From assembly GCA_045604405.1 (NCBI GenBank), contig JAZUNZ010000047.1:14714-78713 (forward strand): a stretch of DNA of 64,000 nucleotides, in the 5' to 3' direction. A program made the position numbers and the translations under genes. Positions 17,123-24,886 of this stretch are shown here, piece after piece. The DNA is from UMGS1649 sp045604405 (GTDB taxonomy: Bacteria > Bacillota > Clostridia > TANB77 > CAG-465). The notes below the pieces were generated by a model, which saw only the letters and a list, made by a program, of their open reading frames with translations, made no database searches and was not told where the DNA came from. Each line of letters begins with the position of its first letter. The first letter of the stretch is position 1.

Positions 17123-17791
17123 ATGAACAAATTGAAAGTTATATATGAAGACAATCACGTTATAGTTGTAATAAAACCAAGTGGAATTCCATCTCAGGCA
17201 GATGAGTCTGGGGACTTAGACATGTTAACTTTAGTTAAAGAGTATATAAAAGAAAAATATAACAAACCAGGAAATGTTTATGTAGGCCTGGTACACAGAT
17301 TAGACAGAATGACATCTGGACTTATGGTGTTTGCTAAAACATCAAAAGGAGCAAGTAGACTTTCTAATTCAATACGCGAAGGGGATTTTAAAAAGGAATA
17401 TTTGGCCGTTATAACAGGTAAATTGGAGGGCGTTGGAAAACTTCAAAATTACCTTTTTAAAGATGAAAGAACAAATATAAGCAGTGTTGTAGGGGAAGGT
17501 AAGAAAAATGCGAAACTTGCAGAACTAGAGTATAAAGTCATGGGTCATACTATATATAATAATAAAGAATATACATATGTTAGAATAAAGCTATATACTG
17601 GGCGCCACCATCAAATAAGAGCACAATTTTCTAACATAAATCATCCGTTGTATGGAGATATAAAGTATGGTGGAATAAAAGGAGATTTAGCGCTTGTAGC
17701 ATGTAGTTTGAAATTTATTCATCCGACTAAAGATGATGTAATGGAATTTGAGTATTTTCCAGATAAAGAAAATATATGGAGGGATATGTAA
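17123..17791 (+). CDS. RluA-family pseudouridine synthase
   Basis: 222 residues. The catalytic motif 'HRLDRMTSGLMVFAKT' (Asp of HRLD is the nucleophile) and the family C-terminal motifs 'YTGRHHQIRAQF' and 'HPLYGDIKYGG' are present. No N-terminal S4 domain, so it resembles the short RluA/TruC-type enzymes. The target, rRNA or tRNA, cannot be told from sequence. It overlaps the rpmF terminator region by a short leader and is followed directly by prfB with no gap. Confidence 0.92.
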   Translation: MNKLKVIYEDNHVIVVIKPSGIPSQADESGDLDMLTLVKEYIKEKYNKPGNVYVGLVHRLDRMTSGLMVFAKTSKGASRLSNSIREGDFKKEYLAVITGKLEGVGKLQNYLFKDERTNISSVVGEGKKNAKLAELEYKVMGHTIYNNKEYTYVRIKLYTGRHHQIRAQFSNINHPLYGDIKYGGIKGDLALVACSLKFIHPTKDDVMEFEYFPDKENIWRDM

Positions 17792-18898
17792 TTGGAACTT
17801 GCGGATATAAAAAACAGACTTGCAGAATTTGCAAGTACAATTAATGAAATTAAAGAAACTTTAAAAATAGATTTAAAGCAAGAAACTTTAAAAAAGCTTG
17901 AACAAAAAACAATGGAAAATGGATTTTGGGAAGATAGTAAAACAAGTTCAGAAATTTTAAAACAAATCAAAGATTTGAAGATAGAATTAAGTGCTTTTGA
18001 AAAAGTATATTCTATATATGAGAATCTAGAAATAACTTATGAGCTTTTAAAAGAAGAACAAGAAGATAGCTTGTTGCAAGAGATAGTAAAAGAGATAAGT
18101 GGTTTAGAGAGTAAAGTAGAAAAGCTTAGAATTTCTTCACTTCTTTCAGATGAGTACGATAATCTAAATGCCATTATAACCATACATGCGGGCGCGGGTG
18201 GAACAGAATCTCAAGACTGGGCTGAAATGCTAAATAGAATGTATCTTAGATGGTGTGAAAGAAATGGTTTTGAGTACATCCTTTACGATATGCAAGAAGG
18301 TGATGAGGCAGGAATAAAAAGTGTTACATTTGCAGTTAAAGGAATGTATGCTTATGGTTATCTAAAATCTGAAAAAGGCGTGCATAGATTAGTAAGAATA
18401 TCTCCATTTGATGCAAACAAAAGAAGACATACTTCTTTTGCAGCATTAGATGTAATGCCAGAGATAGAAGATAACGTAGAAATTGAAATTAGAGCTGAGG
18501 ATATAGAAATGGACACGTATAGAGCATCTGGCGCAGGAGGGCAACACGTTAATAAAACGGATTCTGCCGTAAGACTAAAACATATACCTACAGGAATAGT
18601 TGTATCATGTCAAACAGAACGCTCTCAAATACAAAATAAAGAAACATGTATGAAAATGTTAAGAGCGAAACTTTATCAATATGAGCTAAATAAAACACAA
18701 GAAAGACTAAAAGAAATAAAAGGTGAACTTACGGAAAATGGTTGGGGAAACCAAATAAGGTCATATGTATTTTGTCCATATACTTTAGTAAAGGATCATA
18801 GAACAAATTATGAAGTGGGAAACGTACAAGGCGTAATGGATGGAGATATAGATGAATTTATATCTGCATATTTAAAATACAATGCAAAAAAACAATAA
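17792..18898 (+). CDS. prfB: Peptide chain release factor 2
   Basis: Recognises UGA and UAA stop codons. 368 residues; the GGQ motif is 'SGAGGQHVNKTDSAVRL' (about 247). A TTG start (17792) directly follows the stop codon of the pseudouridine synthase, with GGAGGGA 9 bases upstream. The frame is open from the first codon; the usual CTTTGAC programmed +1 frameshift site near codon 25 is absent, so this prfB lacks autoregulatory frameshifting. Some bacterial prfB genes are known to lack it. Confidence 0.95.
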   Translation: MELADIKNRLAEFASTINEIKETLKIDLKQETLKKLEQKTMENGFWEDSKTSSEILKQIKDLKIELSAFEKVYSIYENLEITYELLKEEQEDSLLQEIVKEISGLESKVEKLRISSLLSDEYDNLNAIITIHAGAGGTESQDWAEMLNRMYLRWCERNGFEYILYDMQEGDEAGIKSVTFAVKGMYAYGYLKSEKGVHRLVRISPFDANKRRHTSFAALDVMPEIEDNVEIEIRAEDIEMDTYRASGAGGQHVNKTDSAVRLKHIPTGIVVSCQTERSQIQNKETCMKMLRAKLYQYELNKTQERLKEIKGELTENGWGNQIRSYVFCPYTLVKDHRTNYEVGNVQGVMDGDIDEFISAYLKYNAKKQ

Positions 18899-19057
18899 AA
18901 TAGAATTGAATAAAAATACAAAAAATAAAAATAGATATTTATAAGTGGAATTTCCAAATTTTTATACTAGTAAGTATAAATAATATGTGGTATAATATAC
19001 TGTAATTGTAAAAGTATATTATATCATTTTTTTGTGCGTATACTCTAGGGGGATGCT

Positions 19058-21886
19058 ATGCAAGATAAATTAATTGTAAAAGGTGCAAGAGAAAACAATC
19101 TAAAGAATATAGATTTAAAGATACCAAAAAACAGCTTAACTGTGTTTACTGGACTATCTGGCAGCGGAAAAACTTCTCTTGCTTTTGATACTATATATGC
19201 AGAGGGACAAAGAAGATATGTTGAAAGTCTTTCTTCTTATGCAAGACAATTTTTAGGAATAATGGAAAAACCAGATGTAGATAGTATTGATGGATTATCT
19301 CCAGCAATTTCTATAGACCAAAAGACTACATCTAAGAATCCTCGTTCTACAGTAGGAACTGTAACAGAGATTTATGATTATCTACGTCTTCTTTATGCAA
19401 AAATTGGTGTGCCATATTGTCCAAAATGTGGTAAGAAAATAACTATGCAAACGGTTGACCAGATAGTAGATCAAATAATGGAACTAGAAGAAGGTACTAA
19501 AATTTTAGTAATGGCACCTGTGGTACGTGGTAAAAAAGGTGAGCATGCAAAAATTTTAGAAATGGCTATAAAAGAGGGATATATTAGAGCAAGAATAGAT
19601 GGTACAGTCTATGATTTATCTGAAGAATTACCAGAACTTGAGAAAACAAAGTCGCATAATATAGAAATAGTTGTAGATAGAATAGTTGTATCTAAAGAGA
19701 TGTACTTACGTCTTGCAGATTCGGTTGAGCTTTCTATGAAGCAAGCAAACAATCTTGTTTTAATAAGTGTTGTGGGTGGAGAGGAAATGTTGTTTTCTGG
19801 CAATTATTCTTGTCCAGATTGTAATATTTCTATTGAAGAACTAACACCAAGAATGTTTTCATTTAATACTCCATATGGAGCATGTCCAAATTGCACTGGA
19901 GTAGGAGAACTTTTAAAAATAGATCCAGACAAAATTGTGTCAGATGAAAAGAAAAAACTATCTGATCCAACACTTTTCCATGCATGGGGAAGTAATGGTG
20001 TAGATTCAGTAACTTTAATGTATATGAGAGGGCTTTGTGAACACTATGGTATAGATATTAACATGACATTTGCAAAAGCACCTAAGGAATTTAAAGAGGT
20101 ATTACTTTATGGTTCAAAAGGCGAAATTATTAAATTCAAACATGAAGCAAGAACATTTACAAGAGATTTTGAAGCGGAATTTGAAGGCGTAGTAAACATA
20201 GTTGAAAGAAGATATAGGGAAACAAAATCTATGGGCATGAAGGCTTTTTACGAGTTATACATGAATACAATACCTTGTAAAGAATGTAATGGCGCAAGAC
20301 TTAAAGACACTGTTTTATCTGTAAAGGTAGGAAAACTTAATATTTATGAGTTAACACTCCTTCCAGTAGTAGAAATTAAAGAATATATCAACAATTTACA
20401 TTTAAGCCAAAAGAACCAAATTATAGCAGAACAAATTATTAAGGAACTAAACAGTAGATTAGGTTTCTTAATAGATGTAGGCCTAGATTATTTAACACTT
20501 GCTCGTAGTGCATCTACATTATCTGGTGGTGAGGCTCAAAGAATACGTCTAGCAACACAAATTGGTTCTGGTTTAACAGGAGTGCTATACATATTAGATG
20601 AACCAAGTATTGGCCTTCACCAAAGAGATAATGAAAAGCTGCTTGCTTCTCTTAAAAAGATGAGAGATTTAGGTAATACGCTAATTGTGGTTGAACATGA
20701 TGAGGACACAATGAGATCCGCAGATTATATTGTAGACATAGGCCCTGGCGCTGGAGTTCATGGTGGAGAGGTTGTATTTGCAGGTACACCTGAAGAAATT
20801 ATGAAGTCTCAAAAAAGTATTACAGGAAAATATTTAAGTGGCAAACTACAAATTGAAGTGCCTAAAACAAGAAGAAGTACAGGTGGAAATAAATTAAGTA
20901 TTATTAAAGCAGAACAAAACAATCTTAAAAAGGTGGATGTAGATATTCCTCTAGGTACAATTACTTGCATTACGGGTGTATCTGGCTCTGGAAAGAGCTC
21001 TCTTGTAAACGAAGTGCTGTACAAATATGCTGCTCAGAAAATAAATAAAGCAAAAGCAAATCCTGGTAAGGTTAAAGAAATTAAAGGTTTAGAGCATATA
21101 GACAAGGTTATAGACATTGACCAAACACCAATAGGTAGAACTCCAAGGTCAAATGCTGCAACATATACAGGTATGTTTGATCATATAAGAGAGTTATTTG
21201 CATCAACTAACGAGGCCAAGCTTAGAGGATATAACAAGGGAAGATTTAGTTTTAATGTTCCAGGTGGAAGATGCGAAGCCTGTTCTGGTGATGGAATAAT
21301 TAAGATAGAGATGCAGTTTTTATCTGATGTGTTTGTACCTTGTGAAGTGTGCAAGGGGAAAAGATATAGTCGTGAAACACTAGAGGTTAAATATAAAGGG
21401 AAAAATATAAGTGACGTGCTGGATATGACAGTAGAAGAAGCGCTAGAGTTTTTCAAAAATGTCCTTCCAATAAAGAACAAGCTTCAAACATTATACGATG
21501 TGGGACTTGGATATATTAAGATTGGACAACCATCAACAACACTATCTGGTGGTGAAGCACAAAGGATAAAGCTTGCAACAGAGCTTTCAAAACGTTCTAC
21601 AGGAAAAACGTTATATATATTAGACGAACCAAGTACTGGACTTCATACAGCAGATGTGCATAATTTAATAGGAATAATAAATAAACTGGTAGAAGGTGGA
21701 AATACAGCTGTAATAATAGAGCATAATTTGGATATTATAAAATGTGCAGATTATATAATAGACTTAGGGCCAGAAGGTGGAAAACAGGGCGGAAGTATAG
21801 TTGTTACAGGAACACCGGAAGAAGTAGCTAAATGCAAATCTAGTTATACAGGAAAATTCTTAAAACCATTATTAAATAATAAATAA
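19058..21886 (+). CDS. uvrA: Excinuclease ABC subunit A
   Basis: DNA damage recognition in nucleotide excision repair. 942 residues with two ABC ATPase halves: Walker A 'GLSGSGKTSLAFDT' (about 32) and 'GVSGSGKSSLVNEVL' (about 640), signatures 'LSGGEAQRIRLA' and 'LSGGEAQRIKLA'. Zinc-finger modules include 'CPKCGKKI', 'CPDCNISIEE', 'CPNCTGVG' and 'CEACSGDG'/'CEVCKGKR'. It works with UvrB (not in the window) and UvrC (59714). TATAAT near 18990 suggests a promoter. No clear SOS box of the lexA type was seen upstream. Confidence 0.98.
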   Translation: MQDKLIVKGARENNLKNIDLKIPKNSLTVFTGLSGSGKTSLAFDTIYAEGQRRYVESLSSYARQFLGIMEKPDVDSIDGLSPAISIDQKTTSKNPRSTVGTVTEIYDYLRLLYAKIGVPYCPKCGKKITMQTVDQIVDQIMELEEGTKILVMAPVVRGKKGEHAKILEMAIKEGYIRARIDGTVYDLSEELPELEKTKSHNIEIVVDRIVVSKEMYLRLADSVELSMKQANNLVLISVVGGEEMLFSGNYSCPDCNISIEELTPRMFSFNTPYGACPNCTGVGELLKIDPDKIVSDEKKKLSDPTLFHAWGSNGVDSVTLMYMRGLCEHYGIDINMTFAKAPKEFKEVLLYGSKGEIIKFKHEARTFTRDFEAEFEGVVNIVERRYRETKSMGMKAFYELYMNTIPCKECNGARLKDTVLSVKVGKLNIYELTLLPVVEIKEYINNLHLSQKNQIIAEQIIKELNSRLGFLIDVGLDYLTLARSASTLSGGEAQRIRLATQIGSGLTGVLYILDEPSIGLHQRDNEKLLASLKKMRDLGNTLIVVEHDEDTMRSADYIVDIGPGAGVHGGEVVFAGTPEEIMKSQKSITGKYLSGKLQIEVPKTRRSTGGNKLSIIKAEQNNLKKVDVDIPLGTITCITGVSGSGKSSLVNEVLYKYAAQKINKAKANPGKVKEIKGLEHIDKVIDIDQTPIGRTPRSNAATYTGMFDHIRELFASTNEAKLRGYNKGRFSFNVPGGRCEACSGDGIIKIEMQFLSDVFVPCEVCKGKRYSRETLEVKYKGKNISDVLDMTVEEALEFFKNVLPIKNKLQTLYDVGLGYIKIGQPSTTLSGGEAQRIKLATELSKRSTGKTLYILDEPSTGLHTADVHNLIGIINKLVEGGNTAVIIEHNLDIIKCADYIIDLGPEGGKQGGSIVVTGTPEEVAKCKSSYTGKFLKPLLNNK

Positions 21887-21900
21887 ATATAAATGAAATA

Positions 21901-21936
21901 AATACAAGCTTAAAATATGTTTGTATTTATTTTTTC
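21901..21936 (+). terminator. uvrA terminator
   Basis: AATACAA/TTGTATT stem with an inner imperfect part, then a T-rich tract TTATTTTTT. Confidence 0.7.
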
Positions 21937-22000
21937 TTGACACAAGTGGTATAATTAGTAAAAAGATTTTAAACCTTAAAATAATTTGGAGGGTAAGGGT

Positions 22001-22681
22001 ATGAAGCACATATTTATTGTAAGACATGGTCAAAGTGAACTTAATGCAAACGTAAGAGGATTACTTTCTCCTGAAGAAAAATATGTAATTGATTGTAAAT
22101 TTGGATTGACGGATTTGGGAAAAGAGCAAGCATATAAAGCGGGAGAAAAAATAGCAAATCTTACAAATGATCTTGGATTTTATATGTATGTAAGTCCCTA
22201 TGAAAGAACAAGACAAACGGCAGAAAATCTTAAAGAGTCATTAGCAAACAAGGAAAAAATAATAATTAGACAAATTGAAGACCCAAGATTGGTTGAACAG
22301 GATTTTGGCGATTTTGATTTGCAATATATGGCTAAGTGGCCTGAAATTTCACCTCATTCATACAAAATAAACCAAGCGAAATACACCGATCCTACAGGAA
22401 GATTCTTTGCACGTCTCGAGAATGGCGAAAATTTGCTGGATGTATACAATAGAGTATCTCTTTTTGCTACAACAAGACTTGAAAGAGATATGAACAATTC
22501 TTCTGTTCAAAATTATATAATTGTGACACATGCAAATACTATGAGGGTATTAAAGATGTTTCTACTAGGCATGCCTATAGAGTCTTTTGTGGAAATGAAG
22601 CTCCCACAAAATGCTGGTGGCTTCCACATAGGATATTCAAAAAACAATTTAGTAGAGTACACCTTACTAGACGAGTTTTAA
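22001..22681 (+). CDS. Histidine phosphatase family protein (phosphoglycerate mutase-like)
   Basis: 226 residues. The phosphohistidine motif is 'IVRHGQSELNANVRG' at the N-terminus, the Arg pocket 'SPYERTRQTAENL', and the second His lies in 'YIIVTHANTMRVLKMF'. Substrate not predictable (small phospho-metabolites). I place the start at the ATG at 22001 because GGAGGG lies 9 bases upstream and the family always begins with the RHG strand. The TTG at 21986 overlaps that ribosome site. It is monocistronic with its own terminator. Confidence 0.88.
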   Translation: MKHIFIVRHGQSELNANVRGLLSPEEKYVIDCKFGLTDLGKEQAYKAGEKIANLTNDLGFYMYVSPYERTRQTAENLKESLANKEKIIIRQIEDPRLVEQDFGDFDLQYMAKWPEISPHSYKINQAKYTDPTGRFFARLENGENLLDVYNRVSLFATTRLERDMNNSSVQNYIIVTHANTMRVLKMFLLGMPIESFVEMKLPQNAGGFHIGYSKNNLVEYTLLDEF

Positions 22682-22688
22682 CAAGACA

Positions 22689-22724
22689 AAACGGATTAGA
22701 GATAATTTCTAATCCGTTTTTCTT
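22689..22724 (+). terminator. Terminator after the phosphatase gene
   Basis: AAACGGATTAGA/TCTAATCCGTTT stem, 7-nt loop, T-run. Confidence 0.85.
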
Positions 22725-22774
22725 GTAACAAAGCAATATTTATGGTAAAATATTAGTTGTAGGGAGGTTTTGTT

Positions 22775-23956
22775 ATGGCAAAGGAAATGGTGTACTTTAA
22801 TGCAACAAAACAAATAGAGACAATAACTGTGCATTATAACGAAAAATTAGATGGCAGTTTTGTAGATGATGTGAGTAGAAATATAAAAGAAATAGCAAAG
22901 AAAATGAGCAAAGTGGATTTGAAAAATCCTAAAGAGTTTGAAGCTATACAAGTATTTGTATACCCAAGCAAACAGTTATTTTACAAAGTGTTTGCTGGTG
23001 AGATAGAAAAACGTTTTTATAGTAGAAGACGTTCTTTAGAAGATTTATATGTTGTAAGAGATTCAGAAGGACATATACATATAGTTTCTCCAAGAGGAAT
23101 GAATATGGAAAAAAGAGATGCTTTCAAAAAGATTTTGGTTATGAAGGTGCTTGGCGAATACATGGACGAAAAACAAAAACAAAGTGCTGAAAGACTACTT
23201 AAAGAAGCAATGAAGCCTAAACAAAAAAAGGAAGAAGAACAGGAAATAGAAGAAGAGCAAGAAGAACTGGAAGAAGAGATAGAAGAGATAGAAGAACTAG
23301 AAGATGAAGAATTAGAGGCCCTTGAAGAAGAATTAGAAGCCGAACAAGAAGAGGAAGAATTATCTGAAGAAGAACTTGATGAAATTATTGAAACTGAACA
23401 AGCAATAGAACAAATAGATGACGAACAATTAGAAGATGAACCAAAACAAGACAAGGAAGATGAGAAGGCAAAAAAAGAATCAAGTAATGACGAGCCTAGA
23501 CAATGGCTAAATATAGGTTGGCTTGCATATGTTAGAGGTAGACTTAAAAAGGAAAAAGATGTAAAAAGATTTGCAGACAATATATCTAAAAAGGGAGTTA
23601 AGAAATTAAGTAAATTATCTAAAACAAAACTGTTTGAAGATTACAATTATTCTGAAGAATATGCTTGTGCTATGGTAGAGTATGTAGTCGAAACATATGG
23701 TATGAAGAAATTTACTGAGTTTTATGAAAACCCAAAAGATATAAAGGGAGTATTTGGAATATCTAAGTTTGTTTTCGAAAGTCAAATGAAGGCATTTATA
23801 TATAGCAGATATACATATAAAGAAATGAAAATGGAAATGGATCAAAAGGATGTTAAAGAAATAACTGAGATACATTTTGCAAGTGGTGGAGCAGATATAA
23901 CTACAGATAAGGAATTATCTCAAAAAGAGCAATCAGAAATTAAAGAAAAAATATAA
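22775..23956 (+). CDS. Unknown protein; degenerate gluzincin (peptidase MA-like) fold split by an acidic insert
   Basis: 393 residues, no close family recognised. Residues 1-145 contain 'EAIQVFVYPSKQLFY' and 'FKKILVMKVLGEYM'. Residues about 148-240 are an extreme Glu-rich coiled-coil-like stretch (long E/EE/EL runs, almost no hydrophobic core). Residues 242-370 begin 'RQWLNIGWLAYVRGRL', then 'EEYACAMVEYVVETYGMKKFTEFYEN'. The order (WLN-x-G-A-Y, then Y-A-x-x-x-V-x-Y-x-x-x-x-Y-G) resembles the post-catalytic half of peptidase MA/M1-like gluzincins, but HExxH is absent: 'LVMKVLGEYM' stands where it would be. I infer a catalytically dead relative; this is a weak resemblance. GGGAGG lies 7 bases before the ATG. 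Confidence 0.6.
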   Translation: MAKEMVYFNATKQIETITVHYNEKLDGSFVDDVSRNIKEIAKKMSKVDLKNPKEFEAIQVFVYPSKQLFYKVFAGEIEKRFYSRRRSLEDLYVVRDSEGHIHIVSPRGMNMEKRDAFKKILVMKVLGEYMDEKQKQSAERLLKEAMKPKQKKEEEQEIEEEQEELEEEIEEIEELEDEELEALEEELEAEQEEEELSEEELDEIIETEQAIEQIDDEQLEDEPKQDKEDEKAKKESSNDEPRQWLNIGWLAYVRGRLKKEKDVKRFADNISKKGVKKLSKLSKTKLFEDYNYSEEYACAMVEYVVETYGMKKFTEFYENPKDIKGVFGISKFVFESQMKAFIYSRYTYKEMKMEMDQKDVKEITEIHFASGGADITTDKELSQKEQSEIKEKI

Positions 23957-23959
23957 TTT

Positions 23960-23987
23960 AAAGCGCGAGGAGATACCTCGTGCTTTC
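23960..23987 (+). terminator. Terminator between the acidic protein gene and rnpB
   Basis: AAGCGCGAGG/CCTCGTGCTTT stem around a 5-nt loop, ending in a short T tract. Confidence 0.6.
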
Positions 23988-24016
23988 TAGACAAATTTTA
24001 AAAAATATGGTACAAT
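23988..24016 (+). promoter_or_regulatory. Promoter of rnpB
   Basis: TAGACA (23988-23993), 17-bp spacer, TACAAT (24011-24016), six bases before the start of P1 of RNase P RNA. Confidence 0.6.
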
Positions 24017-24021
24017 ATTAT

Positions 24022-24355
24022 AGCAAGTATTTCTGGCAGTCGCGCAAAGTATATTTGTGAGGAAAGTCCGGGCACCTCAAGGTAGTAATGGTAGATAACG
24101 TCTACTGGGAGTAATCCTAAGGAAAGTGCAACAGAAAATAACCGCCGAAAGGTAAGGGTGAAAAAGTGAGGTAAGAGCTCACTAGCATTTATGGTGACAT
24201 AGAAGCTTTGTGTAAACCCCATTTGGTGCAACACTGATAAAGAAGGTTAAGGGTACCTTGCCGTCTTCTTGAAAAGTGGCTTGAGATATATAGCAATATA
24301 TATCCTAGATTAATGACTGTCTAAAACAGAACCCGGCTTATGAAATGCTTGCTTT
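24022..24355 (+). ncRNA. rnpB: RNase P RNA, bacterial class A
   Basis: Catalytic RNA of RNase P, which trims the 5' leader of tRNAs. P1 pairs GCAAGTATTTC (24023) with GAAATGCTTGC (24342-24352). The conserved region I GAGGAAAGTCCGGGC is at about 24059-24073 and its P4 partner ACAGAACCCGGCTTA is near the 3' end. The CR II/III element ACAGAAAATAACCGCC is at about 24130. Overall length about 330 nt. P1 is followed by T7, so the stem also acts as terminator. Confidence 0.95.
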
Positions 24356-24428
24356 TTTTATATATAAGTGATAGAATACTAAAAATAAAATTAAGCAATA
24401 TTTTAATAGATATGCGGGGGTGTTATAC

Positions 24429-24779
24429 ATGGAAAAAAGAAATAAAAAAATGGAACTTATAACAACTATGTGGGCACCACTAGCTTTAGAGTATTCTAAA
24501 TTCCTTAACCGGTACAAGCTAGAGACAATCTGCATAGTAAGAGGAAGAACAACATTAGGATATGATATATCTATCTTTGCAGATGGTGACGCATATTGGA
24601 AACTTTCTCAGACTAATAACCAGTTTAATAAAGAAGAGGACCAAATCACAGAGTTGTTAGCGACTATAAAAGATCTTACAGGAATGATTTATCTTTTCAG
24701 TATGGAGGATGAATGGGACTGTGATGACGAAGAAGACTATGAGCTTGATTATATGATTTCAGATGATGAAGAAGATTAA
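24429..24779 (+). CDS. Hypothetical small acidic protein
   Basis: 116 residues from the ATG at 24429, chosen because GCGGGGG lies 8-9 bases upstream. The core ('ITTMWAPLALEYSKFL', 'GRTTLGYDISIFADGDAYWKL') is followed by a very acidic tail (last 30 residues nearly half D/E). I recognise no family. Its codon use (CTA, ACC, ATC) is mixed. It is an isolated gene between rnpB and the PBP gene with a perfect palindrome terminator. Confidence 0.65.
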   Translation: MEKRNKKMELITTMWAPLALEYSKFLNRYKLETICIVRGRTTLGYDISIFADGDAYWKLSQTNNQFNKEEDQITELLATIKDLTGMIYLFSMEDEWDCDDEEDYELDYMISDDEED

Positions 24780-24784
24780 GCTAA

Positions 24785-24812
24785 AAACAGAGGACATATG
24801 TCCTCTGTTTTG
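24785..24812 (+). terminator. Perfect-palindrome terminator
   Basis: AAACAGAGGACAT/ATGTCCTCTGTTT, 26-bp perfect inverted repeat, then TTGCT. Confidence 0.75.
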
Positions 24813-24886
24813 CTATTAGAACATTTGCCAAGCGGGGTATTGTAAAAAAAACAAGATTGTAGTACAATATACAAGAGGTGATAGCG

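Noticed and set aside
17792..17900. Programmed +1 frameshift in prfB
   Set aside because: The frame is open from the TTG start and the CTTTGAC slip site is absent.
23017..23580. 187-codon Ser-rich frame on the minus strand
   Set aside because: It is the mirror of the Glu-rich codons (GAA/GAG) of the gene at 22775; low-complexity shadow with no ribosome site.
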